A stretch of 64,000 bases of DNA from Gilliamella sp. Occ3-1 (GTDB lineage: Bacteria; Pseudomonadota; Gammaproteobacteria; Enterobacterales; Orbaceae): contig NZ_LZHQ01000011.1 in the NCBI RefSeq assembly GCF_001690655.1, forward strand, positions 1 through 64,000, read 5' to 3'. The first letter of the stretch is position 1. Each line of letters starts with the position of its first letter. Below, piece after piece: positions 28,265-36,724 of the stretch. The notes beneath the pieces are model-generated. The model had not been told where the DNA came from. It did not search any database and saw only the letters and a program-made list of their open reading frames with translations. Both the position numbers and the translations under genes were made by a program.

Positions 28265-28846
28265 TTATATTAAAAGTGGATTACAACCCATGTCGATCAT
28301 AATTTTATTGAGTTTTAATAATGGCAACCCAACTAATGAATTAATATCATTACCTTCAAGTTTATCAAACAGGGTGATGCCCAGTTCATCACATTTAAAA
28401 CTGCCAGCACATTGTAGTGGCTTCTCTTTGCTAATGTAAGCATCAATTTCTGAATCAGTTAAATGCCGAAAAGTCACCTTAAATGGTTCGCAAATAGTGG
28501 TTTGTTGTTGTGTTTTGGTATTAATTACTGTCATACCAGTATAAAAATAGAAAGCTTTACCGCTGCTTTGTCGAAGCTGTTTACGGGCATTATCAATTGT
28601 ATGCGGTTTGCAAACAATATTACCGTCTAACACACCAACTTGATCAGAGCCAATAATTAAACTATCAGCAAACTGCGTCGCTAATGATTGGGCTTTAAGT
28701 TTTGCTAGTCGAACCACCAATTGCTGAGCTGATTCGCCGACTAGCGGTGTTTCATCGCATACAGGCGGTACACACTCAAAAGGGATAGCTAATTTTTCGA
28801 GCACTTTTTTACGGGATACAGATGTTGATGCTAATATGATTCTCAT
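28265..28846 (-). CDS. yceF: Maf-family 7-methyl-GTP pyrophosphatase
   Basis: A house-cleaning nucleotide pyrophosphatase of 193 residues. It carries IILASTSVSRKKVLEKL, DETP, IIGSDQVGVLDG with the catalytic Asp, and GSFKCDELGITLFDKLEG. The sequence follows the YceF subfamily, specific for m7GTP, rather than YhdE. In many enterobacteria yceF lies next to rpmF and plsX, but not here. Confidence 0.92.
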   Translation of the reverse strand: MRIILASTSVSRKKVLEKLAIPFECVPPVCDETPLVGESAQQLVVRLAKLKAQSLATQFADSLIIGSDQVGVLDGNIVCKPHTIDNARKQLRQSSGKAFYFYTGMTVINTKTQQQTTICEPFKVTFRHLTDSEIDAYISKEKPLQCAGSFKCDELGITLFDKLEGNDINSLVGLPLLKLNKIMIDMGCNPLLI

Positions 28847-29099
28847 TTTAATTATCTCTTAAAATCCAAGAAAAATGGTGTTCATTAAACCCGATATGAC
28901 CATAACGATCAACTATGTGTTCTAACTAGATTTTTATATTAGGTTGATAAATAATATAGCTCATGTTGATCTCCATCATAAATTGGATAAAAAATAATTA
29001 AAGTTTAAATTTAAAATGAGTATCATACTAGCTAGGTAAAACCTATTTTAGGTTCACTGAATATATAATTGAATCTTTAACAAAGCAAGGGGGGGAGTT

Positions 29100-29528
29100 A
29101 TGTACAAAAAAATTTTAGTTCCTATTGATGTGCTTGAAGACCAATTAACCAAGAAAGTGATTCCACATGTAGAGTGCTTAGCCAAACTGTCTAATTCCCA
29201 AGTTATCTTTTTTCATTCATTACCAGTCGCCTCAGCCATTGTGAATGCTTACTCATTTGGTTTTGACGAATTTAAGGATAAAGCTATAGTACAAACGGAA
29301 AAAGACTTGCATAAACTTATCGACTCGATTGATTTACCGCGTGAAAACGTATCCTTTTCTATTGCATTTGGTAATCCAAGGGATGAGATTCTCCGTTTAG
29401 CGGAAGAAATTCAACCCGATTTAATTCTTCTAGGCTCACGTCGTCCTAATATCTCAACTCATCTTTTAGGATCTAATGCTTCTGGGGTGGTTCGTGGTGC
29501 TAAAACTTCGGTGTTAGTTGTTAGGTAG
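29100..29528 (+). CDS. Universal stress protein, UspF-like
   Basis: A 142-residue single-domain UspA-superfamily protein. It starts MYKKILVPIDV and ends with the ATP-binding motif GSRRPNISTHLLGSNASGVVR (in the GxxGx9G(S/T) class) and SVLVVR. It is closest to the UspF/UspG branch. A G7 run (29089-29095) stands immediately upstream of the ATG at 29100 as the Shine-Dalgarno region. It is transcribed alone. Confidence 0.9.
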   Translation: MYKKILVPIDVLEDQLTKKVIPHVECLAKLSNSQVIFFHSLPVASAIVNAYSFGFDEFKDKAIVQTEKDLHKLIDSIDLPRENVSFSIAFGNPRDEILRLAEEIQPDLILLGSRRPNISTHLLGSNASGVVRGAKTSVLVVR

Positions 29529-29892
29529 GATGATTAAGTTTTGTTGAAAAATTAAATAAAATTAGGTGAATATCCCAATGAATTCTTTTTAAATATTTAG
29601 AATTACAGGTTTCGGGTGTTATAAACTTCAGTGATCATTTCTATACGATGACAACACCCGAATTAAACCAGTTATACCACAGCCTTTAAAAACAATCTAA
29701 GGAGATATGTTTACATACCCAAGAGTAGCTTAAGTCATCGCTCGGTTTTAACATACTAGTTGTGAATTATTTAGGACATTGTAAAATCATGCCAAACATC
29801 TATGTTTAGCATACTAACATCGTATTAGTGCCCAGTACCCTCTAACGGCTATTTTGATATTCGGGTGGATTAGCTGTTTTCCAGCTCCGTCT
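29529..29892. other. Intergenic region with a long-loop inverted repeat
   Basis: About 360 bases without a gene between the universal stress gene and the rlmL fragment. The only structure I can support is the inverted repeat at 29611-29662. The rest shows no convincing frame, terminator or repeat. Confidence 0.5.
29611..29662. repeat. Long-loop inverted repeat, copy 2
   Basis: A 10-bp perfect inverted repeat (TTCGGGTGTT with AACACCCGAA) encloses a 32-base loop, about 80 bases after the universal stress gene. Arm design and loop length match the structure at 12968-13021. Confidence 0.6.
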
Positions 29893-30265
29893 ATTAATGT
29901 TTTACAATAAAACAGCAGTGAATCTGTTTGTTGCGTTTAAAATCCAGCGAAAGGGTTTTATTATTAATTTCTTGATAGGTGAGCCCCAGATTCTGCATAC
30001 CACTACTATCCATTTTAAAACTACGCTTATTGTTGGAGAAAATGATAGTATCATTAGGTCTTAACAGACGTTTTAAATCCGTCATCAATTTTAGATGATC
30101 ACGCTGAACATCAAAGGTATTATTCATGCGTTTCGAGTTTGAAAATGTGGGCGGAAAGATAAACATTAAATTGAATTGTTCATCAGCTTAAGATAAATAG
30201 AGCAAAACAATCCGCCTGAATTAATCGATGTTTTTACTCGTTAAATTATTTTTTTTAAATTGCGA
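29893..30265 (-). pseudogene. Duplicated 3' fragment of rlmL
   Basis: About 370 bp are a diverged copy of the 3' end of rlmL (34370-34745), in the same orientation. The encoded piece keeps [19 protein letters not shown] and ends [10 protein letters not shown], about 92% identical by eye. The catalytic DPPTF has become FPPTF, and there are small indels upstream. No start or N-terminal methyltransferase domain remains, so it is non-functional. With intact rlmL it forms direct repeats around mtlADR. Confidence 0.9.
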
Positions 30266-30339
30266 ATCATTTCTTTAAATAGATATAAGTGACGAGCAGA
30301 GTAAATTTAACGTATCAACAAAATATACAATCAATATTA

Positions 30340-30891
30340 TTATGGAAAATAGTCAATCTTTTGTTTATTAATGATTCGAACCGTTAACTCTGTGATAGCG
30401 ATGATGAGTGCCGAGCGTATCATTTGTTGATAGCGATTTTGGTAAATGGAAGATTTTAAAGTATCGACAATACCTGATTGTTTTACTTTTTCGTGTTGCG
30501 ATTCCCAGCTTGGTGGTAATACCATATCATGTAATAAGCTAATAGGACCTAAAATTTCATCATCTAAATAAGTGTATTGTTTGTCGTCTAGCTCTAGTTC
30601 GTCCAAAACAGCAATCAGTAGCTCTATATCTTCGTAATCCTCACGAGAAATAATACCCAACACATAAAGTAGTTTTAGGCACACTGAGGTATCATTGAGA
30701 GGTCCATTTTTACCCACCAATGAGGGAATAACAAATTTAATGGCGTGAGGCTCTTTTCGGAAGACTTTAAGAATCAATTTGATGACATTATCATTAATTA
30801 ATTTAATGGCAACTTTTAGCAAGCTGTGAATATCAGCTTGCTGGTTGAGTTTTTCTAATATTATATCTTCTTGTAATATCGATTCTGGCAT
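30340..30891 (-). CDS. mtlR: Mannitol operon repressor
   Basis: A 183-residue helical protein of the MtlR family, which represses mtlADR. Typical parts are EDIILEKLNQQADIHSLLKVA at the start, FVIPSLVGKNGPLNDTSVCLKLLYVLG and LDDEILGPISLLHDM. It ends the operon six bases after mtlD, as in E. coli. MtlR has no classic HTH and its mechanism is unusual. Confidence 0.93.
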   Translation of the reverse strand: MPESILQEDIILEKLNQQADIHSLLKVAIKLINDNVIKLILKVFRKEPHAIKFVIPSLVGKNGPLNDTSVCLKLLYVLGIISREDYEDIELLIAVLDELELDDKQYTYLDDEILGPISLLHDMVLPPSWESQHEKVKQSGIVDTLKSSIYQNRYQQMIRSALIIAITELTVRIINKQKIDYFP

Positions 30892-30897
30892 TGAGAA

Positions 30898-32061
30898 TTA
30901 GACAAATTGATGATCTTGCATTGCAGTATAAATTTCTTCAACCTTCATAACAATAGAATTATTAACGTCAATACTAGAGATTTCACAAAAAGCTTGTTTA
31001 ACGCCTTTTTCAGTAATGAGTTTTTCTAGTTTAACTGCTTGCTCATCATCATTATTACGATAGTTAAGCGCAGCAGCAACTCCAATTAGTAAGTTAGTGT
31101 TTTTAACTTGATATTCAAAGGTGCCAAGTAATGGTTTTATTAAACGATCGTCTGCACCTAATTTACGAATTGGCTGACGCCCAACACGTGCAGTATCATC
31201 CTGTAAATAAGGATTTTCAAAGCGGGATAATATTTTTTCAATATATGCCATGTGTTTTTGCTCATCAAAATTGTAACGTTTGATAAGTACTAACCCGCTC
31301 TCTTCCATGGCTCCGCGTACAATTAAACGAATACGTTCATCTAGAATTGCATCACGTATTGTGCCAATACCATTATAAAATCCTAAATAAGCAGTTATTG
31401 CGTGACCAGTATTAAGTGTAAATAACTTACGTTCCACAAAAGCCATTAAATTATCAACGGGTTGCATGCCTTTAATGGTTGGAATAATGCCTACAAATTG
31501 TGTTTCATCAACAATCCATTCCGAGAAAGTCTCAACAGTCACTTCTAGTATATCGCCTGTTTTTGATGTTGCAGGTGGTACAATACGATCCACCGCAGAA
31601 TCGACAAAACCGATATGAATGTTTGTCCATTGCTGAATTTCTTCTGGTAGCGCTTTAAAGATTTCTTGTTTAAATTGGCTGGTACCTCGTACCATGTTTT
31701 CACAAGCAATAATATTAAGTGGCTTACTGTTACCTCGATTATATCTTGCAATAATTCCTTGGGCAATCGTTGGAGCAATACGCGCTAAAATTTGTGGACC
31801 AACTGCAGTGGTGAGTAAATCAACGCTGGCAATATAATCGATCACTTCATTAGAGGTGCTATTAATTCCATCAACATTTTTAACTATCTCAGTAGTGGAT
31901 TGCTCGCCAACAACATTTACCGGATATTCATGACGAGTGGCGATGGCATCAATAATTTCCTGATTGACATCAGCAAATGTAACTTGTACACCAGCATCGG
32001 ATAGTAATTTGCCGATAAAACCTCGTCCAATGTTACCTGCGCCAAAGTGTAGTGCTTGCAT
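30898..32061 (-). CDS. mtlD: Mannitol-1-phosphate 5-dehydrogenase
   Basis: Oxidises mannitol-1-P, made by MtlA, to fructose-6-P with NAD+. The 387-residue long-chain dehydrogenase has an N-terminal Rossmann motif [20 protein letters not shown] and the active-site region [18 protein letters not shown] with the catalytic Lys and His. It lies 78 bases after mtlA. Confidence 0.96.
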   Translation of the reverse strand: MQALHFGAGNIGRGFIGKLLSDAGVQVTFADVNQEIIDAIATRHEYPVNVVGEQSTTEIVKNVDGINSTSNEVIDYIASVDLLTTAVGPQILARIAPTIAQGIIARYNRGNSKPLNIIACENMVRGTSQFKQEIFKALPEEIQQWTNIHIGFVDSAVDRIVPPATSKTGDILEVTVETFSEWIVDETQFVGIIPTIKGMQPVDNLMAFVERKLFTLNTGHAITAYLGFYNGIGTIRDAILDERIRLIVRGAMEESGLVLIKRYNFDEQKHMAYIEKILSRFENPYLQDDTARVGRQPIRKLGADDRLIKPLLGTFEYQVKNTNLLIGVAAALNYRNNDDEQAVKLEKLITEKGVKQAFCEISSIDVNNSIVMKVEEIYTAMQDHQFV

Positions 32062-32139
32062 AATAATAATCCTTAACTTTATAATTTAATTTGAAATATT
32101 TCACTCTATTTCCCGTGTAAAGCGGGAAATAGAAATAGG

Positions 32140-34017
32140 TTAACTTAGTATTGCTAAAACTTCTTTAATATTATTTGTCGTTGCTAATTTTGCAATAATA
32201 GTTTCATCATCTAATGCATTAGTCAGTTTTGCTATGACATCAAGATGTTCATTATTGTGAGCAGCAATACCAATCACAATTTTTGCTTTATCATCTTCTT
32301 CATCACCAAATTGAACCCCAGCAGGGTATTGGCAAAATACGATACCAGTTTTAATAACATCGTCTTTTGATTCAATAGTGCCATGTGGAACGGCTATTGA
32401 TTCTCCTAAATAAGTTGATGTTAATTTTTCACGCTCTAGCATTGCTTCAATGTAAGTTGGTGTGACATAACCATTATCAACCAATTTTTGCCCTGTAAAA
32501 CGAATTGCTTCTTCTTTATTTTTAGCGGTTAACCCTAAAAAGATATTTTGTTGTGATAATTTAAATAGAGGAATATTATCAGTCGATTGATTGCTTATAG
32601 GCACTGTTTCACTTGCTTCATTATTTGCTTGAGAGCTTAAAAGATCCGCCACGAGTTGGCTATATAATTGACTATCTAAAAAGTTAGTTAATGAAATATG
32701 ATGTGCATTTGGTGCGTGTTGTTTTGCTCGATCGGTTAAGTCTTTATGTGTAATAACAATGTCAACATCATCAGGCAGATTATTAATTGCCACATTAGTG
32801 ACAAAAATATCCAAATCTGCATCTTGAACTTTTTTGCGTAATACTCCTGCGCCCATAGCACTTGAGCCCATTCCTGCGTCACAAGCCACTATAATTTTTT
32901 TAACTTTAGTAAGATCAAGTGTACCATTTACAATTCCTTTTGATTCATTTTTCATTTCAGAAATATTCGATTTTGCCTCTTCAAGGCTTTTATCTGCTTC
33001 TTTGGTGGTTTTTAATAAAATAGCGGAAACGATAAAAGTAACCATTGTTGCTGCAATGACAGAAATAATTACGCCAAACATTGATGATTTTGGAGTGACC
33101 GCAAGAACGGCGATGATTGATCCTGGCGATGCTGGTGAACTTAAACCGGCACCAAATAGTGTTAAAGTAAATACTCCGGTCATTCCACCTAAAATCACTG
33201 CAATAATAAGGCGAGGGTTCATTAATACATATGGGAAATAAATTTCATGAATTCCCCCAAAGAAATGAATGATTGCTGCACCACTGGCTGAACTTTTTGC
33301 AGAACCTTTACCAAGCAACATATAAGCAAGTAATAAACCTAATCCAGGACCAGGATTTGCTTCGATTAAAAAGAAAATAGATTGAGAATGCTCTGCTGCT
33401 TGTTGAACACCTAATGGTGAGAATATACCGTGGTTAATTGCATTATTTAAGAAAAGAATCTTGGCAGGTTCAATAATAATTGAAGTTAAAGGTAGTGAGT
33501 TATGCTCAACTAGGAAATTAACAGCAAGAGTTAATTTACTTGATGCAACAACGACAGAAGGTCCAATTGCAAAAAAAGAAAGCAACGCAAGTAGCATGCC
33601 AATAATACCAGCTGAAAAATTATTGACTAACATTTCAAAGCCACTTTTGACTTTTCCGTCTATGGTTTTATCAAATTGTTTTATTACCCAGCCACCAAGT
33701 GGTCCGACTATCATAGCACCTAAGAACATCGGAATATCTGCACCAACAATGACCCCCATTGTCGTAATTGCACCGACAACGGCGCCTCGTTCACCGTGAA
33801 CTAATTTACCGCCAGTATAACCAATCAACAGTGGTAATAAGTAAGTGATCATCGGGCTAACTAACTTGGCAATGGTTTCGTTTGGGTACCAGCCCGTTGG
33901 AATAAAAATAGCGGTAATAAATCCCCAAGCAATAAATGCGCCGATATTTGGCATGACCATATTACTTAAAAATCGTCCAAAATTTTGAACTTTTAATTTG
34001 ATGTTTGAACTTGTCAT
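32140..34017 (-). CDS. mtlA: Mannitol-specific PTS enzyme IICBA
   Basis: MtlA imports and phosphorylates mannitol in one step. The 625 residues form the membrane EIIC (about 1-340, beginning with the NFGRFLSNMVMPNIGAFIAW helix region), EIIB with its phospho-Cys in VACDAGMGSSAMGAG (about 380), and EIIA with its phospho-His in VPHGT (about 545). The fused C-B-A layout and length match E. coli MtlA (637). Two CRP-type sites lie upstream. Confidence 0.96.
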   Translation of the reverse strand: MTSSNIKLKVQNFGRFLSNMVMPNIGAFIAWGFITAIFIPTGWYPNETIAKLVSPMITYLLPLLIGYTGGKLVHGERGAVVGAITTMGVIVGADIPMFLGAMIVGPLGGWVIKQFDKTIDGKVKSGFEMLVNNFSAGIIGMLLALLSFFAIGPSVVVASSKLTLAVNFLVEHNSLPLTSIIIEPAKILFLNNAINHGIFSPLGVQQAAEHSQSIFFLIEANPGPGLGLLLAYMLLGKGSAKSSASGAAIIHFFGGIHEIYFPYVLMNPRLIIAVILGGMTGVFTLTLFGAGLSSPASPGSIIAVLAVTPKSSMFGVIISVIAATMVTFIVSAILLKTTKEADKSLEEAKSNISEMKNESKGIVNGTLDLTKVKKIIVACDAGMGSSAMGAGVLRKKVQDADLDIFVTNVAINNLPDDVDIVITHKDLTDRAKQHAPNAHHISLTNFLDSQLYSQLVADLLSSQANNEASETVPISNQSTDNIPLFKLSQQNIFLGLTAKNKEEAIRFTGQKLVDNGYVTPTYIEAMLEREKLTSTYLGESIAVPHGTIESKDDVIKTGIVFCQYPAGVQFGDEEDDKAKIVIGIAAHNNEHLDVIAKLTNALDDETIIAKLATTNNIKEVLAILS

Positions 34018-34107
34018 AATATAAAACTTTCCTTATTGATTGTATAATCATCATGCTGTTATTGTAGAAGGATTTAGTTATTCAATTCATTAAAAAAAAT
34101 TGATAAG

Positions 34108-34123
34108 TGTGATGAGTGTCACA
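34108..34123. promoter_or_regulatory. CRP-cAMP site upstream of mtlA (consensus)
   Basis: TGTGATGAGTGTCACA is an exact match to the CRP half-sites TGTGA and TCACA separated by six bases. It lies about 90 bases upstream of the mtlA ATG, where activation is expected. E. coli mtl is also strongly CRP-dependent, with several sites. Confidence 0.85.
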
Positions 34124-34151
34124 TTGTTAAAATGGGTCTATTTTTTATTTT

Positions 34152-34167
34152 TGTGATTAAGATCACT
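34152..34167. promoter_or_regulatory. CRP-cAMP site upstream of mtlA (second)
   Basis: TGTGATTAAGATCACT matches TGTGA-N6-TCACA with one mismatch. It lies 44 bases from the first site (about four helical turns), fitting paired activation of mtlA. Confidence 0.75.
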
Positions 34168-34192
34168 CTTCTAGAAGGTGGTAAGAGAAAAA

Positions 34193-34230
34193 TATACTAA
34201 AACGTATAGTTTCCTGAAACTTTTTTACAA
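34193..34230 (+). repeat. 38-nt dispersed motif, copy 1 (upstream of mtlA)
   Basis: The segment begins TATACTAAAACGTATAG, has the palindromic core GTTTCCTGAAAC and ends CTTTTTTACAA. Two further copies with few differences lie at 44175-44212 and, inverted, at 60767-60804. It lies about 175 bases upstream of mtlA, in reverse orientation to that gene. Confidence 0.75.
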
Positions 34231-34365
34231 GATTGAATTTTATTATTAGTGATTACTGCTTATATATTATTTAGCAAATCAAACCCAGCTGAAATGGTTT
34301 AATTTTGTTGAATGTTTTATTTTGTCATAATTTTAATAAATTAACCGCCTTATGGCGGTTTGTGT

Positions 34366-36486
34366 TTATTGATGTTTTACAATAAAACAGCAGTGAATTT
34401 GTTTATTGCGTTTAAAATCAAGCGATAGCGTTTTATTGGTAATTTCTTGATAGGTTAGCCCTAGGTTTTGCATACCGATACTATCCATTTTAAAACCACG
34501 CTTATTGTTGGAGAAAATGATAGTACCATTAGGTCTTAACAGACGTTTTAAATCCGTCATCAATTTTAGATGATCACGCTGAACATCAAAGGTATCGTTC
34601 ATCCTTTTTGAGTTTGAAAATGTCGGCGGATCGATAAAAATTAAATCGAATTGTTCATCAGCTTGAGATAAATAGAGCAAACAATCCGCCTGAATTAATC
34701 GATGTTTTTTACCTGTTAAACCATTTTGTTTTAAATTACGATCTGCCCATTCCAAATAGGTGCGAGACATATCGACCGTGGTGGTTGATTTTGCTCCGCC
34801 AAGTCCAGCATAAACCGTTGCACTACCTGTATAGGCAAATAGGTTTAGAAAGTCTTTTCCTGCACTCATTTCACCAATCATTTTTCGTGCTAAGCGATGA
34901 TCTAAAAACAATCCTGTATCTAAATAATCGGTCACATTAACCCAAAATGCGGTTTTGCGCTGATTAATCGGGTATTCATGGACTAAAAAATAGTCCTGTT
35001 TTTGTCCTAGCTTTTGGTATTGCTGTTTGCCTTTTTGCTTTTCTCTTGTTTTTAATACTAACTGATCGGCGGTAAGCTCAAGCACTGACATGGTGGCGTT
35101 AATAATATCAAAAAGTCGTTGGCGAGTTTTTTGTGGATCGATGTTTTTCGGCGCTGCGTATTCTTGCATCACTATTTTATCTTTATAACGATCGATAGCG
35201 ACATTGTATTCAGGCAAATCTGCATCATAAAGCCGATAACATTCCAGTTGTTCTTGAGCAGCCCATTTTTCTAACTTTTGTTTATTTTTGCGTAATCGGT
35301 TAGCAAAATCAGCCGCAGGCATAGTAGAATTTGTGATTGCTTCTTCAGTATTACGCTTAGCAATGACATAATTTTTTTGTATACAGTCGAGAGGGCCATT
35401 TTTTGCTTTGAATTGTCTTTCTGCTCTCATTTGTAAGCAATCTAACAATTGTGGCGCACCGCTAAATAATGATAAGCGCCATCCACCAAAATTTTGTTTG
35501 ATTTGTCGACCAAGTGCCGTATGCAAAGCTATAAGCGCAGGTTCGCTTTCTAAGCGTTCTCCATAAGGTGGATTACTGATGATCATGCCTACCGTTTCAG
35601 TTGGCAATGGATTGGTCAGTTGTGTCACATCTTGCATCGAAAAAGTAATTAAATCCCCCACACCTGCTTGAAGAGCATTTTGTTTAGCTCGTTCAAGTAC
35701 CGTCGCATTATTATCATAACCGATAAATGCAGTGTTTGTTTTAGATACGTTATGTTTTGCGGTGAAAAGCAATTCGTTCCACAATGTCGGGTTAAAGCCT
35801 TTCCAAGCAAAAAATCCCCACTGTTTACGATGTAAACCAGGTGGGATTTGTGATGCGATCATTGCCGCTTCAATTAGTAATGTACCTGAACCACACATCG
35901 GATCGAGCAATGGCTCATTTGTTTTCCAACCAGAACGCATAATAATAGCTGCTGCTAGGCTTTCTTTTAGTGGAGCTTTCCCTGTTTGCTCTCGATAACC
36001 ACGCTCATGTAAACTATTACCACTTAGATCTAAAGATAGTGTGACACGGTTTTTATTTAAATAAGCATGAAGCCGAATATCTGGATCTTGCTTAGCCACA
36101 TTGGGGCGTATGTTGGTATGACGTAAAAAGTGATCGACAATAGCATCTTTGATCTTTAGCGCACCATATTGACTATTACGGATAAACTCGTTTATACCAA
36201 CAAAATTAATCACGAAAGAGTTATCAACAGCAAAAATATCTGGCCATTTAATATTAAACACACAAGAGTACAGATCCAAATCGCTATAGATGTCGAACTC
36301 GGCAATAGGTAGTAAAATGCGAGATGCCAAACGCGACCATAATAATGATTGATATAGCGTTTTGTCATCGGCATCAAAATAAACACCACCTTGCGCAATT
36401 TTACAATTAATTGCACCAATTTGTTCTAACTCTTTTTTTAATAACTCTTCAAGCCCACGAGACGTGCTGGCAAATAGCGTTTTCAT
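34366..36486 (-). CDS. rlmL: 23S rRNA (G2445-N2 / G2069-N7) methyltransferase RlmKL
   Basis: A fused bifunctional enzyme that methylates 23S rRNA G2445 (N-terminal half) and G2069 (C-terminal half). The 706 residues from [11 protein letters not shown] carry a THUMP domain, the first methyltransferase with [15 protein letters not shown] and [10 protein letters not shown], and the second with [20 protein letters not shown] and [14 protein letters not shown]. The start at 36486 matches the E. coli N-terminus (MNSLFASTARG); the frame extends to 36537 without similarity. Its 3' end is duplicated at 29893-30265. Confidence 0.96.
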   Translation of the reverse strand: MKTLFASTSRGLEELLKKELEQIGAINCKIAQGGVYFDADDKTLYQSLLWSRLASRILLPIAEFDIYSDLDLYSCVFNIKWPDIFAVDNSFVINFVGINEFIRNSQYGALKIKDAIVDHFLRHTNIRPNVAKQDPDIRLHAYLNKNRVTLSLDLSGNSLHERGYREQTGKAPLKESLAAAIIMRSGWKTNEPLLDPMCGSGTLLIEAAMIASQIPPGLHRKQWGFFAWKGFNPTLWNELLFTAKHNVSKTNTAFIGYDNNATVLERAKQNALQAGVGDLITFSMQDVTQLTNPLPTETVGMIISNPPYGERLESEPALIALHTALGRQIKQNFGGWRLSLFSGAPQLLDCLQMRAERQFKAKNGPLDCIQKNYVIAKRNTEEAITNSTMPAADFANRLRKNKQKLEKWAAQEQLECYRLYDADLPEYNVAIDRYKDKIVMQEYAAPKNIDPQKTRQRLFDIINATMSVLELTADQLVLKTREKQKGKQQYQKLGQKQDYFLVHEYPINQRKTAFWVNVTDYLDTGLFLDHRLARKMIGEMSAGKDFLNLFAYTGSATVYAGLGGAKSTTTVDMSRTYLEWADRNLKQNGLTGKKHRLIQADCLLYLSQADEQFDLIFIDPPTFSNSKRMNDTFDVQRDHLKLMTDLKRLLRPNGTIIFSNNKRGFKMDSIGMQNLGLTYQEITNKTLSLDFKRNKQIHCCFIVKHQ

Positions 36487-36599
36487 GCATAACTCACTTA
36501 ACAATAAAATTGTTGGCATTATACCGACTAATTGCAATAGTGGGAAATAAAGGCTGATATTAGTTAGATGAATATTGGGTTAGTTTATTAATAGTCAGA

Positions 36600-36722
36600 A
36601 AAGTTTGTTGTACTGTTTTAGGGGATAGTTACAGTTGGAGCCCCTCAACCTTGTTCGTGTGTGGTGCCAGAACACCCAATCAATATCTCTATCAAAAGAA
36701 AAATTATCAGGTTGAGGGACAT
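36600..36722 (-). ncRNA. DRT3-associated noncoding RNA candidate
   Basis: The short gap between drt3b and rlmL folds, on the drt3 strand, into a closed structure. A 10-bp perfect stem (36709-36718 with 36642-36651) encloses about 57 bases. Inside is a small GGTG/CACC hairpin (36663-36666 with 36673-36676). Directly after it, in the RNA sense, comes CCACACACGAAC, with ACACAC at 36662-36657. A second small stem (36631-36635 with 36612-36616) follows. DRT3 work, as I recall it, describes an ncRNA whose ACACAC template directs poly(GT) synthesis by Drt3a. The match supports this as that RNA. Its ends are estimated. Confidence 0.72.
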
Positions 36723-36724
36723 AA

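Noticed and set aside
32834..33241. 135-residue antisense frame in mtlA
   Set aside because: It lies entirely opposite the conserved mtlA coding sequence and resembles no family.
36487..36537. Longer N-terminus for RlmKL
   Set aside because: The 17 extra residues have no similarity to the family, which starts at MxxLFASTxRG.
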